Below, piece by piece: positions 10,652 to 23,480 of a DNA stretch of 64,000 nucleotides. The position numbers and the translations under genes are program-made. The stretch spans positions 2,356,001 to 2,420,000 of the forward strand of contig NW_025408670.1 in assembly GCF_020360975.1 (NCBI RefSeq), read 5' to 3'. Source of the DNA: Hirsutella rhossiliensis. Taxonomy: Eukaryota; Ascomycota; Sordariomycetes; Hypocreales; Ophiocordycipitaceae. The notes under the pieces were generated by a model, which saw nothing but the letters and a program-made list of their open reading frames with translations, was not told where the DNA came from and did not search any database. Positions within the stretch are counted from its first letter, which is position 1, and each line of letters starts with the position of its first letter.

Positions 10652-13420
10652 ATGCGCAATTTCATCATCGCGACAGCACCCCTCTTGTTGGCCGCTGCTG
10701 GAGCCGCGGACAACGCGTGCGGCCGCATCAGCGCCTTGTGGGCTGAGAAGGCCAACGTAGTGCCGAAGGTTCCCGTGAGGGTACCGGCCGCGACGGCGTA
10801 CGAGTGCCTCAACACAGTCCCGCTGGACAAGGAGGCAGCCATTGCACTTGTCGACTCGATACAGCCGTACCTGGAGTGGCAGTCAGACGCCGCTTATAAG
10901 GCCGACCCGCCTGCAAGCTACCCCTTTGCCGGCTACGACATGTTTGCCAACCTGGCAGAGATCAAGGTCAAGTTGCAGACCGACAAGTACGCTCGCGAAT
11001 ACGCCTTCCAAACAGATTTGTTCGAATCCGTCTTCGCACCAGGCCATGACAGCCATTTTTTATTTTATCCGGATTTACTTTCCAAGGCTTTTCAGTGGTC
11101 GCGTGACGACGTTCTGGTGTCGATTAGCGAGGATGGAAAGTCCCTGCCAGTCATTAAACTTTATAGTAAGCCCCAGCCTACCTAGATCTGCTCCGCCTAC
11201 TCCATCATTGGCTAATACTCCTTAAGAGGATGTCAAGGCAGACCCCAAGACGGCTCCTGCTATCACACGAATCAATGACATGGATGCAGCTACATTTATC
11301 GAGGAAGTGGCTACGAAAAGTACCTGGTATAGCGATATCGACGCTGCTTATAACTCCATGTTCCTCCAACGATCTGCTAATGTTTTGACCGGCTCGAGCG
11401 GATTTTTTAAAGGCAATGGCTATGGGGCCTTGCTCTACCCGGGGCCGTCCACCAGCTTCAAATTCAGCAATGGAACAACATTGACCGTGGAGAACACGGC
11501 CCGTGTTTTGGGTAACTGGGGCGGCATCACCGATGGAGCTTCCGTTTACTCGAGGTTCTGCGCTCCTGCGCCAGAACCCCCCGCTCTAAAGCATCCATAC
11601 ATCCCTCCGATCGGTCCCCTACCCGGTGCAAAGGACGGCGCCATCATTACTTATCCTAAGCCCATCATCTCTTCCTCTGATGCTGTCGTATCTGGCTACT
11701 ATCTCACTGAAGATGGTCTCCAAGATGTTGCTGTTATTGTTATCGCTAGTTTCGCTACCGCGAAAATTGCCGAGTTCCAGACCGCGTGTCGGGACTTCTT
11801 TCAAAAGGCCGTTTCCGATGGAAGGAACAAGCTGCTTATTGACGTCCAGTCCAATCTTGGAGGCATTATCTGGCTGGTTGTCGACTTATTTCGCCAGTTG
11901 TTCCCCGATATACAAGAAGATTTTTTCTTCCGCAATAAGGTCTCTGATGGGTCTTACGCGATAGCCCGCGCTATTAGTGATCAGATAAAGGATATTGACC
12001 CCTTGAATACACATAACGAGCGCGCGGCTTGGGATTCAAGTCTGTGGTATACAGACTACCACTTCGGCCTGGATAGCAACAACCAACCATTTAATAAATT
12101 CGAGGACAAGTTTAGCGGCCGCAACGTCTTCAAGAACACGGAATACACGGCCCTTTATCGCTGGGATCCTAACAACCCCCTGATCACCAAGAATGAGACG
12201 TATGGCGTGGGCATAGAGATTTCCGGCTATGGATCGCTAGCTCACCAGGCGCAGCCCTTTAAACCCGAGAATATTGCCATTGTCCATGACGGTACCTGCA
12301 ATTCCGGCTGCGCTTTCCTCTCTGAGAGTCTAACTATCTACGGTGGTGTTAAGTCGATTGTGTTTGGCGGACGTCCTACGCCAGGTCCTATGCGGGGCGC
12401 CGGGGGCGCCAGGGGTGGTCCCATCGTATCGTACAACAAGGTGTATGAATACGCACAGCTCGCAAAAGAATCGACAACAGACCCTAAGCTGGTTGCTGCC
12501 CTTAACCGATACACTGACGTGGCTTTCCGGCGATCTCTTGGAACGAGTGTAAATACAGCCGACTGGATCCTCCGGGATCATGTCAACGACGGTGTACCAA
12601 CCCAGTATAACTCTCACAACTCGGACTGCCGCCTCTGGTGGACCGCACCAATGCTGACCGATATAAAGGAGGTTTGGAAAGTGGCGGCTAACTCGGCGTT
12701 CAACGGCGCCCAGTGCGTAAATGGCGAGATTAAGAAAGGTGCAGTACCTCAAAATATCCCTCCGGGACCTTGTCAAAAGATCAAGAAACTCGAGTTCGGC
12801 ATCACATTATCAGACGATTTTTGGTCTGGAACCTATGATCATATTGGGGCTGTCCTGGAGGGTCCGGCTGGTCAAGCTACGTTGGATATCGCAGACAAAC
12901 CCGAGAGAGGATTCCAGGCTTGGACGCCGGTGGATTTGCAATCATCATTTGGTTCGGACACGATCGACATTAACGGTATTAGTACGATTAAACTTACTGC
13001 CAAGGGAATCTTCTGGACTTTGGAGCCCGAGCGTAACGACAAGTTTGAAGTTCAAGGTACGAGAACAAAAACGAGATGCCTTCACGGAAATTGAAACTAA
13101 CCTAGTGGTCTTTGACACACAGATATCAAGCTACGCGCACAATGCGCCGAATCAGATCTTAATATCAAGAACGATAAACTTGCCAACCTTAATTCGTGGT
13201 ACAGTCATCCAGGCGGTTGGTTTTTGTCACCGTTCTTAACGAAGAATGTTGCAACTTTCAACGTCACTGTTCAGGACTGGGCAAAGACATAACTCTTGGC
13301 CTTGACCAGACAGCCTACTTGTCTGAATGCGCGGCCTACCAAAAATATGTACTTGTGGCAAATAGCGCCACAGACTTGTACCAGCCAATTTGTGTCGCAT
13401 ATCAAGCCTGCCTAGGATGA
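10652..13420 (+). CDS. secreted S41-family (CPAF-like) peptidase, one apparent frameshift
   Basis: The three-exon model is 10652-11165, 11227-13056 and 13123-13420, about 880 residues. An N-terminal hydrophobic signal peptide (MRNFIIATAPLLLAAAGA) predicts secretion. The body resembles fungal S41 peptidases: LLIDVQSNLGG at about residue 374 matches the conserved strand and glycine loop, and DGTCNSGCAFLSE places the presumed catalytic Ser at about 531 within a C-x-S-x-C setting typical of fungal members. S41 enzymes are serine endopeptidases; a substrate cannot be inferred. The C-terminal 200 residues are Cys-bearing and not assigned. After NVTVQDW the frame reaches TAA at 13290, but it resumes one base off (DITLGLDQTAYLSEC) to a stop at 13418; one missing G in the GGG run near 13280 would explain this. 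The gene is the only host gene in the window and is unRIPed. Confidence 0.85.
11166..11226 (+). other. intron 1 of the peptidase gene
   Basis: This 61-nt intron has a GTAAGC donor, a GCTAATA branch-point-like site and a TTAAG acceptor. It is phase 1. Removing it also removes two in-frame stops (11183-11185 and 11222-11224) and joins VIKLY to KDVKADPKT, so the split into two open frames is splicing rather than damage. Confidence 0.8.
13057..13122 (+). other. intron 2 of the peptidase gene
   Basis: This 66-nt intron has a GTACGA donor, an AACTAAC branch point near 13097 and a CACAG acceptor. It is phase 1 and joins KFEVQ to DIKLRAQC. Without it the frame ends at 13094. Confidence 0.85.
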
Positions 13421-13638
13421 TTATTTATAAAGTGGCGATGTTACTCGCAACGCCGCTGTTGCCTGCTAGGCAACCGCTACTGCATAATCACGCGACGGAC
13501 CTTTCATTTATATATAAAGAGCTGCACAACTCCGTGCGTTCGTTTATTTACTTCTTATTCTTTAGAGAATTCTTATTAATTGCCTAATGCTATCTCTAAG
13601 CTAAATGTCTAATATATTAAGTTAGCATACCTAGCTTC
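13421..13638. other. 3' flank of the peptidase gene
   Basis: This is a presumed 3' untranslated and intergenic region. Normal composition continues to about 13500 and then grades over about 100 bp into RIP-degraded DNA. No gene is seen. Confidence 0.5.
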
Positions 13639-15844
13639 CGGCACCCCTTACTTCCGGCACCCTTCGGAGCACTAAGGCAGGTATATTTTAAACGTAATTA
13701 AAGCTATATTTAATATTACGATAATTAAATTTAGTATTTCTAGCTACTCTAGCTACTAGCTATTATAAAGAGCTTTAAATCCTATGTTTTAATTAGCTAT
13801 AGCGGCGGTAGCCGACTTAAGCGTGCCCTCGAGCTATTTCTTTATCTTTATAACTTATTTAATCTATATAAACCGCTTATTAAGGTCCTAAGGGACCTTT
13901 TTCTATTTTTAAGGCCATAAACGATATAATTAATACTCTAGCTATTATTTTTAAAGCTAGGAGGCTATAAGCTATTAATTTTACTTATTAAAGCTATAGC
14001 TAACCTTATAAAAGAGTAGTTAGATCGTATAGTTATATAAGTAATCCTACTAAAATCACGCTTTAATATAAACGAAATAGGTATCCTTAAGGGCCTTAGC
14101 TATAATAGGCTAGTACTAGGGAGCTTAGAGAAGAAGGATGCTATTAAGAAGCGGCTTAGATCGCGTTATTAGACTATAATCGTCGAATACGTTTTTATAA
14201 TAGGCTAGGCCTTAACCCCCTTTATAATCTTTAAGGGCTAGGACCTTTAATAGTAATAGTTCCTTAATAAACTTAATTTTCTAAAGGATTAGGACTTTAT
14301 TACTTCCTTAAAAGGCTAGATAAGCGATTTTATTACTATTTAATAGCTTAAGTAGGTATTTATCCCTTAAATAAGGCGCTACCTATAAAGGAACGTTCTC
14401 TTTATCGTTAATAGCTATAGGAGCTATTAGACTAACGATTTTATATATAAATACTTTAAGAATTATATTTATCTTCTTTTTCTATTAGTATACTCTTCCT
14501 ATATCCTTTAACCTCTTAATATCTTAGTTTTCTCGCTAATTAAGGCTGCTTACTAACGTTAACTTTAAAAAATTCTATCTTTTAATAATATAGCGTTAAT
14601 TAGTAAAGCTACCTTCTTCTAAGTATATTATTAAGCTCTAAAGGTATATAAGTAAAAGCGGAATTTTAGGAAATTAAGGAATTACGTAAGACTACGTAAT
14701 AGAGGGGAAGAAGGAGTATAAGGTAGGATTTTCAGTAGAATTTATTAGTAATATATTAGTGTATAGAAGAGGTGTTTTTTCTTTTTTTTTTAATTCTCTC
14801 TCTATCTACTAGCGGACATACTATCTTATATAGACAATTATAGCTTAACGGAAGAACCTTTCGGGACTAGATTTAGGCTGCCGTATAGCCCTAAGACTAA
14901 GGAATTCCGTGATACCTCGAGTATATTAGGAAGTGTCTTGGTTCTACTAATATTCGTGTTTAAAGGAGGTTAGTCGTGCTAGTATTCTTAAGAGGTCTTA
15001 GCTAGTATTCTAAGCTAGCTCTATTTCTTCGATTCCCGACTATACGATAACTAGTAACCCGTTTAATGTATAATAACATATAAAATAACGAGCTATTCTT
15101 GCTCTATAATATAGAGTTTTATCTATAATTAATATACTACTTATTGGCTTATATAATCGGGAGAGTATATTATAGCTGCTTTATTTATAGTAGGAACACC
15201 GTTCCTTATATAAGCTTAGTAGGCCGGTCTAACTAAAAAGAATATTAAGGGCGGGTAGTATAGGTTAGGACTATAAGCTAGTTTGTCTTACTATAGCTAT
15301 TAACGCCGTTAACGCTATTAAAAGAAAGAATTCTAGTACCCTAGCTATTTATAATACCCTTAAAACGCTTAAACTATTATAAGAAGTCCGTTGCCTTATT
15401 ATAGGGCTAGAAAACTATAGTTAAGTTAACCGTACGATCCGACTACTCTTTAATAAGGTTAGCTATAGCCTTAATAAGTAAAATTAGTAGCTTATAGCCT
15501 CCTAGCTTTAAATATAGTAGCTAGAGTATTAATTATATTACCTATAGCCTTAAAAATAAAAAAAGGTCCCTTAGAACCTTAATAGGCGGTTTATATATAT
15601 TAACCGACCTAATATAAAGCTATAGTAAAATAGGTCTTACTATACTACGAACGCGGGATTATTATAGTCCCTACTAAAGCACCGCCTAAAATCCTAAGCT
15701 ATAAACTAAAGGATATAGTAAAGGCGGTAAATACGGCCTTAAAAGCTATAAGCGCTATAGTAGCGAGGCGCCTTTAAAGTAGGGATATCGCGGTTATATT
15801 TAATACCTTAGTAAGAGCCTACTAAAGGGACTAAGGCTAGGTTA
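13639..15844 (+). pseudogene. pogo/Fot1-type DDE transposase, RIP-degraded
   Basis: The frame is full of stops but follows a DDE_1 transposase of the pogo/Fot1 type. In order it has NETGILKG near 14068 (first Asp of DETG altered), then ALTP, FIIFKG and a Q-rich WF segment at 14210-14265, a VNSYRSY-type remnant of the DGH second-Asp motif near 14405, and HILQPL-like sequence near 14510 preceding the third catalytic position. Such enzymes cut and paste elements at TA sites. A doubled CTTCCGGCACC motif at 13645-13676 is probably the 5' terminal repeat. A 571-bp element interrupts the C-terminal part at 14638-15208. The 3' end is not seen: gypsy A begins at 15845. Confidence 0.75.
14638..15208. 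mobile_element. 565-bp nonautonomous element, copy 2 (inside pogo transposase)
   Basis: This 571-bp copy starts CTAAAGGTA and ends CCGTTCCTTA. It is flanked by ATTAAGCT and TATAAGCT, a degraded 8-bp duplication (6 of 8). It has an expanded T-run near 14775. Transposase-like sequence continues on both sides, which confirms a clean insertion. Confidence 0.75.
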
Positions 15845-16030
15845 TATTATAGAGTAAGTAAAGGTATATATATAAGTACTATCTATAAGATAATATTAAT
15901 AAGCTATATAAAGCTCTTCTATATATAGCTAGCCTATATATATATATATAGGATCCGGCCCTCTATATATAACTATATAGCTTAGGCTATAGCTTAAGCT
16001 TATAACCTATAATAGTTAAAGACTTTTATA
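15845..16030 (-). repeat. gypsy A 3' LTR
   Basis: This 186-bp repeat starts TATTATAGAG and ends GACTTTTATA, RIP-altered TG...CA. It is shared with 22673-22859 and with both gypsy B LTRs. The adjacent minus-strand sequence CTTAAGGGAGGG (16035-16046) is a likely polypurine tract. Confidence 0.8.
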
Positions 16031-16046
16031 TAATACCCTCCCTTAA

Positions 16047-17530
16047 GCGCGGCGCGGCGCTGCCCTATTAATAGCTTCTATACTATTAAGCCTATACTGC
16101 TAGCTCTACCTAGCCCTTTCCCCGTTAATTATACTAGCCCTACTAGCCCTATTATCCTTATACTTATTAGCCTAAGTAGCTATAACTTAGCTTTATACTT
16201 ATTAGCTAGCTAGCCGTTTAAATAAGGGCGTAACTTATTATATACGCTCTTAGATAGCCGGCGGCCGGCCTAGACCTATATAAGCCTTAGGTTACCTATC
16301 CCCTTAGCCTTAGGTAGCTTCCTTTACTAAGGGGTATATAAAGCGGTATTTCCTCTTTTTCTTCCTCTTCCTTCTCTTCTTTCTTTAATTATAATAGTAA
16401 TAGTAATAAGTAAGTTCTACTTTACCTAAAGTATTAGTTCGTTCTTAGCTATATAGGCCGCTCTATTAATATATACTTATAGTAATAGCTATAGTAGTAA
16501 TAATAGCCTTAATAATAATAATAACTTTAATTAGTAAGTTCTCTACCTTATAGAGTAGGAGGCCGTAATCTATAATACTAACTTCTATAATAAATATATC
16601 TACCTCCCCCTCCCTTACTTCCTCTTTCTTAAAGCGTATAAAGTCGTTCGTCGACGCTATACTAAGCGCGGCTAATAATAGCTCTGCTACTACTACTACT
16701 CCCGCCCGCGCCCTTACTACCGCGCCTACTACCGCTACTAATGCCTCTACTACGCTAGCCGCTCTTACGTTGCCCTTTAAAGTAATAACGCTATCCCTAC
16801 CGCTACTTATAATGCCCGGCTCCTTAGCCCCTACCTCTATCTCCGCTACCCTTATAAGTTTATAGTTAAGTAAGTATAATAGACCTCTTTCGCTAACCTT
16901 TTAAAGTATAAGTGCTAGGTCTAGGCTAGAGCTACTCGCGCGGCCCCTTATATATAGTATATATTATAGGAGCTCCCTTACGCCGACTAAGTTAGGCGCC
17001 GCCGTAGTAATAGTTATTACTAGTATATATATACTAGCCGCGCTTATAAGGCGGCGCCTCCTATCTTACTTACTATAGCGTTAGCTTAAAAGGCTAGCGT
17101 ATATAGGTAGGTATAGGGGGCTACTAAGAAGCGCCTTACCGCCGCTATAGCCGCTTACTATAACCTCCGCGCCTTAGAGCGCTAAGGGCTTATCCTTAAG
17201 TAGGTTCTTTCCCCTTTACTTTTTTACCTTCACTATTAACTCTCTTAGTACTAGGGATACCGCCTTTATTACTTTATTAGCGGTCCCCTTAGCTATGCCC
17301 GCCGCCGCCGCTACTACCGCTCTTATTACCGCCGCTAGAGCTAGCCGCCGCCCTTTTACCTTTAGAGCCGCCGCTACTACCGACTAGCTTATAGGCCTAG
17401 AGGGCCGACTTAGCGCGCTAGAGAGCGCCGCCGCTACTACTAATAAGTAAGAAGAGGCTAATAAGGATAACGATAATAATAATAATAATAAAGGTAATAA
17501 TAATAATAAGATATAAGCTTAAGTAGTTTA
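16047..17530. other. gypsy A non-pol 3' region with GC-rich blocks and (TAA)n
   Basis: Between the LTR and integrase lie about 1.5 kb without pol similarity. It keeps CG-rich triplet-like blocks such as CCGCCGCCGCTACTACC near 17305 and a TAA microsatellite at 17472-17510. Its position matches the extra opposite-strand ORF of G1, but RIP prevents a confident reading. The homologous region in gypsy B is 37300-38780. Confidence 0.45.
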
Positions 17531-17639
17531 AGGGCTTTACTTTATAATAAATACTATTTTTATCTCTACTTATACTATTACGCCCGCGTTACTATAACTA
17601 CCCCCTTTATTTTACTTACTTTATAGTCCTAGCTTAAGC

Positions 17640-20600
17640 TACTATTAATAGTTTATTAGTTTATTATTCTTATTTATTAGTCTATATAAAGCCTTAAACT
17701 TATTAAAGGCTATAGCTCTTATAAACTTATATATAGGTTCCTATATTAAGTTAAGGTACCCGCGCTACTTTATAAGGACCCCTTAGTAATTCCCTTAGCT
17801 AACCTTCTTTTAGCGTATAGCTTATATCTCCTTAACCTTAAATTTATTATCTTATTTTACCTTAATAGCGGGCGGTTAAGCGTCTACTACTTCTTATTTA
17901 AGTAGTAAGTTAAAGGAAGCTTAGTAAAGGAGGTTAACGTTAATCTTATTATAGACCCCCGTTAAAAGACTATTAAGCTTAACTACCTATAAGCTAATAA
18001 CCCTTTATACTATAAACTTTATTTATAGCTAGTCTAGCTTCTTTTTTAGCCGCGCTAACCTATAGTTATAGAGGTTAAGCTATACCTTATCTCTTACTAT
18101 AAACCTATTTACTAAGGCCTTAGTTTTATTAGCATGCCGCTCTTAATCTTATACTAAGGCGGTTATTATAGATTAGTAGTATTCTATAGTTTCCTATAGC
18201 TTTTATATAAACGTAAAAGCATAGCTTTTTAATAATAAACTACTATATTACTCTACTACTATATCTATAGTAAACGTAATTAAGGAGGGCGGCTTAAAGC
18301 TATATATAGCGAAGAAAAGGGCTATCTTAATAAAGGTCTAGGGTTTACTATTTAATATAAGCTAGGCCGCGGGGAGCTAGTAGTCTTAGTCTACTTAGTT
18401 ATAGGCTACTATTGCCTATAAGTATACCTATACTTTTTAGTTAACCTTCTTAGGTCCCTTATTAGTTTATAGGTAATAGGCTATACTAAGTAGCTATATA
18501 ATTTAAAGTAGCTAGTATAAGTACTATTAAAAGCGGCTAGTTTAGTTTAATCTTTTATTACTTATAATAAAGGTCGGCTAGCTATATAAGTAAGCCTAGT
18601 ATTAAAGGAAGCGCTCTATATAAGCTTTTATATCTATAAATAATATTAGCTTTAGTACTATTAATTTACTAAGCTAGTCCTTAATTACCTATATATAGCG
18701 GTTACCTCCTTTTATAAGTAAAAGGTCTATTATAAAGTCTATCTATATATATATATAAAACCGGTTAGGTACTAAAAGCTACTTAAGTAGCCCCTTAAGC
18801 TATACCCTTTAAATCTTAGTATAACTATAGATATTATAGTTATAAAGGAAGCGGCGAATATAGTATTATAAAAGGAACTAGTAAAAATACCTTATAAGGC
18901 CTACTACTATACTTTACTAACTTAGGTAGCTTATAATACTAAAGTTATAAATAAGCTAAACTAGCTTCCCTTAAAGCTCGTTTTATTTATCTAGCTTTAG
19001 TAGTCTATCCTTCTCCTTAGCTTCTATAGTATATAGTACGCCTAGTACTTATAGTCTCCCTTACTAGTATAGATACCTTTATAGGTTAATATAGTAGTCG
19101 GCTACCTATACCTTTAGCTTTAGCTTTAGATCTAAGTATTAAGCGCTAGACTCTATAGTACGGCGTATACCTTTATAGGTATAGTTTAGAGCCGCTATCT
19201 TATCTTATAAGCGTTAAAGGGCCTTATCTTAAAATACTCTCGCCGCGCGCGCCCTTAGGCCGGTCTATCCCTCTTCGCTAAACTAAGGTAAAGGTATAAA
19301 GGAAAGCTTATTTAGTAGTAAAGGTATAAGGGAAAGCTTATTTACTAGTACTACGCCTTTCTTTACTAAGGAAGCTCTTATATAAGTCTATAGCGCTTTT
19401 TATAGGATAAGCTATAGATCCTAGGCCTCGATATCCGCTCTTATTAGCTAGTCTTTAGCCTTTTAGGAAAGCGCGTTTAAGACTATAAAGTCCTACCCTA
19501 GCTAGTACTTAATTAAAAGGTTAAAGCGTAAGAGATACTCTACTTAGCGGGCTTACCGCCCTAAGAGGTACTAATAGGTTATAAAGTACTTAAGGTTCTT
19601 ATAGTCTATAAGAACCTTAAAGCTCTTATAGCTTTAGAGCTTTACTTATTATTACTTAAGGTAGTTAATAATCGCTAGTATCTCTTTATTATAAATAATA
19701 TAATTCTACTTTACTAGGGTTAGCTTATAAGAGTAGAATAATACTAGTTACTTCCGCTTATCTACCTCTTAAGAGAGCGTTCCTTTAAGTGCCTAGCCGC
19801 TATAGTTTACTTTAACTAATATAGACTAGTTAAAGTCCTACTAAAGTAGTATTAAGGCTTATAAGAATAGGTCCTTAAGCGTATAGAACACTCCTTCTTA
19901 CGCGGGCCTTTAATAAAAAGCGGTCTACTTCTTAGTAATCTTATTTAAGGGTATTATAATAAAAGAGAAGCCCTTAATAAATATCCTATAATAGTTCGTA
20001 AACCTAAGAAAGCTTTATATACCTATTTATATAGTTAGGGCTACTTAGTCCTAAATCGCTTAGATCTTTATAGGATCTACCTATATACCTATACTTATAT
20101 AGATAATAAAGCCTAGGTACTTAACCCTTTTAACCTTAAATTTATACTTATTTAAGTTAAGGTAAATCCTATAAAGTTAAAGGCGCTTTAAGACCCTTTA
20201 TACTTTCCTTATATAGTCCTTATAAGCGCTACTTATATAAATAAGGATATTATCTATATATATAAAGGCGAACTTATTAAGGAAGTTTTAAAGTATATTA
20301 TTAATATAACGCTAGAATATAGCGGGCGCTCTTAAGAGGTTAAAGGGCGTTATAAGCTACTTAAATAAGCTATAGTATATATAGAACGCTGTCTTTTACT
20401 CGCTACCTTTTAAGATCTATACCTTATAGAACGCTTATTTTATATTTAGCTTTATAAACTACTTTACCTTTAAAAGGTTATAGAGTATATTTAAGATTAA
20501 AGGTAAAGGGTAGTAGTCTAGCCTTATAATTACGTTTAAAGCCCTATAGTTATAATAAAACTATATCCCGCCCCTTAGTTTATATATAAATAAGACTAGC

Positions 20601-22600
20601 GCTCTTACCTTAGAGCTACTTACTTAATAAAACCTTTATTTAAGAGGTCCCTTAGCGTCTTCTTTAGTACTAGTAGCTCTATATATAATATACTATATAG
20701 CGGTCTAAATAGTATAAGTAGTTCTTACCCCTTCTTATTAGTATAAAGTATAATCTTATAGTTTACCTTTAGCTTATATAAGTTAAGCTTATCTACTTCC
20801 TAAGACTTAAATAGCGGTAAGAGGTCGTAAAAGCGCTTTAGTATCTACTATTATAGCTTAGAAGGCGACTTTAGCTTCTTTATTTAAAGGGCCTTATCGA
20901 TATCCGCTAAGCTAACTATATAAACCGTTATATTAGCTACTACTTAGTCTTCCTTCCGCTCTACTTATTATATAGTTCTTATAAAGATAGAGGTAAGGAC
21001 TTCTTAAGCTAAGTATAAAGCTCGCACGCTTAGTTTAATACCTATAGAACTATTATTATAGTAGACCTACTATTATATAAGATTTAACTATAGCTTCTTT
21101 TAATATAAAACTAAGTATAACTCTATATATAATAACTAGGGTTTCCTAAGGATTAAGGGAATCTTTAGTTAAAGGATTATATAAGCTATAATAAGCTTAT
21201 AGTAACTATCGACCTTTATAACTAGCTATATAATACCCTTAATTACTATACCTTCTATTATACTTAAAGCGTTCTTTACTTACCTTAAAGCGATCTTCTT
21301 TACTAGTACTTATATCTCTTATATAAGCGCCTCGTTAACTATAGCGTACTACTAGTAGCCCTTATTTATAAAAGTAGCGATAGGTAAGGAGTTATTAATT
21401 ATAACCTATATTAAAGTAAGCTCCTCTTTTATATAGGCGGATAATTCTTCCTTCTCTTTTACTAGTACTATTAATTAAGGCTTTAGAGCCTATCTTTACT
21501 CTAGAGCTACTCTTTTTCCTTTAGGCCTAAGGGCGTAAAGTCCTCTTTATTATCTAAGGTAAGGAGCGGTTCTATCTTCGCTGCTCGAACTACTATAGGC
21601 CGTTTCGCTAAAAGGAAGGGGCATTTTAATATAAAGTATATAAACGCGCTATAATATAAATAGTAGCTATTAGCCTTCTTTTTCTTAATTTCCTTACTTA
21701 TTACTTACTTCGCTTACTACTTAAAGTATAAGATAATATAAGGGATATTTAATAATAACTTCTTACTATATTTAGCTTAGTTTATATAAGTAGCCGATAT
21801 TAAAGTATCTTTATTAGTATTAATAGTTAGCTATTCCTCTTATAAAAGGGCGGTAATCTTATTACTATTATATAGCGTATACTTATAGAGCTTCTAAAAA
21901 TATAGCGTTTACTTATAGCCTTATACTACTATTATTAACTAGCTTATATACTTACTAAAGTTAATAGGTATAATTATAAGGATAAGTAGCTCTTATAAAG
22001 CTAGCGTAATTAAGTTTTATAGCTATATAAGCTTTATACTATCTTCTTATACTATAGTTCCCGCTACTTATAAAAGCGTTTCTTTAAAGTTAAGGAGGAA
22101 TTTACTAAAGGTCTACCTATCCCTCTACCTAAGGGTCTATAGCCTATCCTATACCTTCTCTTACTCCTATACGTTACCGAACGTATATATAAGGTATTAG
22201 AAGAAGTCTTATAGGTTACGTTTACCCCTAGGGCCGCCCTTATCTTAGAATCTAAAGATCCGCTATATTTAGGGCTCCGGTAGCGTATAGAGGAGCGAAT
22301 ACTACGCTATATCGTAATAGCCGTTTAAGCCCTATTTCTTATTTATTATAAACTTTATTTATAGCTAGCTAAGGAAGAAGTAAAAGGACTTAAGCTTACC
22401 GTCTTAAGTCGGCTAAGGAAGCGGCTTCTATATTAATAGTGCCGCCGCTATAACCAGTATTACGGAGGTTATAGGGGTTAACGCTAGTCTTATAAACGGC
22501 TCCCTTAGTATAGCGAGAACCTTATTCTTCTTACTAGCTATCGCGCTTTTAATCGCTTCTAGGATAGCTACGATACTTCCTATCCGCTTAAAGGGTAGTA
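17640..22600 (-). pseudogene. gypsy A gag-pol, RIP-degraded
   Basis: The landmarks read right to left. Reverse transcriptase has AFIYIDNILIY at about 20240-20272 (the YxDD active site with the last Asp altered) and a downstream KRVKYLGF-like stretch. Integrase C-terminal sequence resembling the GDKVWL-N-RP-KKLD region of chromoviral integrases lies near 18020-18130. RNase H should fall between (about 19100-19750), protease near 21200-21600 and Gag from about 21650 to 22600. Many stops derive from CAA, CAG and TGG codons, so the element is dead. Confidence 0.75.
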
Positions 22601-22672
22601 GGGTACTCCCTTAAGGAAGCGGCACCCTTTCTAAGGAGATATTTATTAGATCTATTAGTTAATAGCTTATAC

Positions 22673-22859
22673 TATTAAAAAGTAAGTAAAGGTATATATA
22701 TAGGTACTATTTATAGGATAATATTAATAAGCTATATAGAGCTCTTTTATATATAGCTAGCCTATATATATAAGTATAGGATCTAGCCCTTTATATATAA
22801 CTTATATAGCTTAGGCTATAGCCTAAGCTTATAACTTATAATAGTTAAAGACTCTTATA
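22673..22859 (-). repeat. gypsy A 5' LTR
   Basis: This 187-bp copy is the upstream LTR for the minus-strand element. It carries RIP-type differences from the left LTR, for example at the start (TATTAAAAAG). Confidence 0.8.
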
Positions 22860-23480
22860 ATAGAAAGCGCTAACCTACTATAGTTAGATAGTTAATATTA
22901 TATTCTTATTAGTCTAGGTAGTTATAAGAGTTATAGTAGTACTATAATAAGTAGCGGCGCTATAAGGTATAGAAAAGTATAGCTAGTTACGTTTATATAA
23001 GTTATAAGGTTTAAATAAAAAAAGAAATAAAGAGGTATAGTATATACTATTTTTTACTAAGCTTATATTAAGATTATATCCTTCTTTAATAAGGAGGTTA
23101 TAGTAGTTAATATATATACTATAATTATCTTACTTTTACTTAATAAATATAGCTATATTAGACTTAAGATTATAAAGGAGCTCTACTTTATTCTTATATA
23201 ATTAGACTACTTAGTAAAATCCCTTAAAGCTTAGGCGCGGTAGTTAGTAGTAGATTTAGTTAAAGAAATACTAGCGAAATACTAAGTCCTTCCTATAATA
23301 CTTATAGCCTTATATAGTAAGAACCTTAAATATAGGTATAAGAGAGGCGCGGTTTAGTATAGAAAAGGGAGGGTAAAAAGATAAGGAAATTAGTTCCTAA
23401 AAATAAAAATAAATATAGGTACTAAAATATAAAATTAAATTACTACTTACTATAAGCGGCCTATTAATACTTATTAGCTA
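22860..23480. other. RIP-degraded sequence, unassigned
   Basis: About 620 bp of AT-rich RIP-altered DNA lie between gypsy A and the chromodomain end of gypsy D. It may hold the 3' untranslated part or LTR of gypsy D, but I found no second copy and no protein similarity. Confidence 0.4.

Larger units (their letters stand above)
15845..22859 (-). mobile_element. gypsy A: complete Ty3/gypsy element, RIP-degraded
   Basis: The element is 7015 bp with LTRs of 186 and 187 bp. The second copy (gypsy B) is 7014 bp once its nested insertion is removed, so both are full length. Reverse transcriptase reads on the minus strand. A purine run adjoins the left LTR, so that LTR is 3'. The flanks GGTTA and ATAGA do not match, so the insertion may have recombined, or its duplication has decayed. 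The left flank is the pogo transposase. Confidence 0.85.

Noticed and set aside
11280..13094. Peptidase read as two separate genes (177 and 604 codons)
   Set aside because: A 61-nt GT-AG intron with branch point joins them in frame, and the first frame alone has the signal peptide while the second alone has the catalytic region.
15840..22864. Target duplication for gypsy A
   Set aside because: GGTTA on the left and ATAGA on the right do not match even after allowing for RIP changes.
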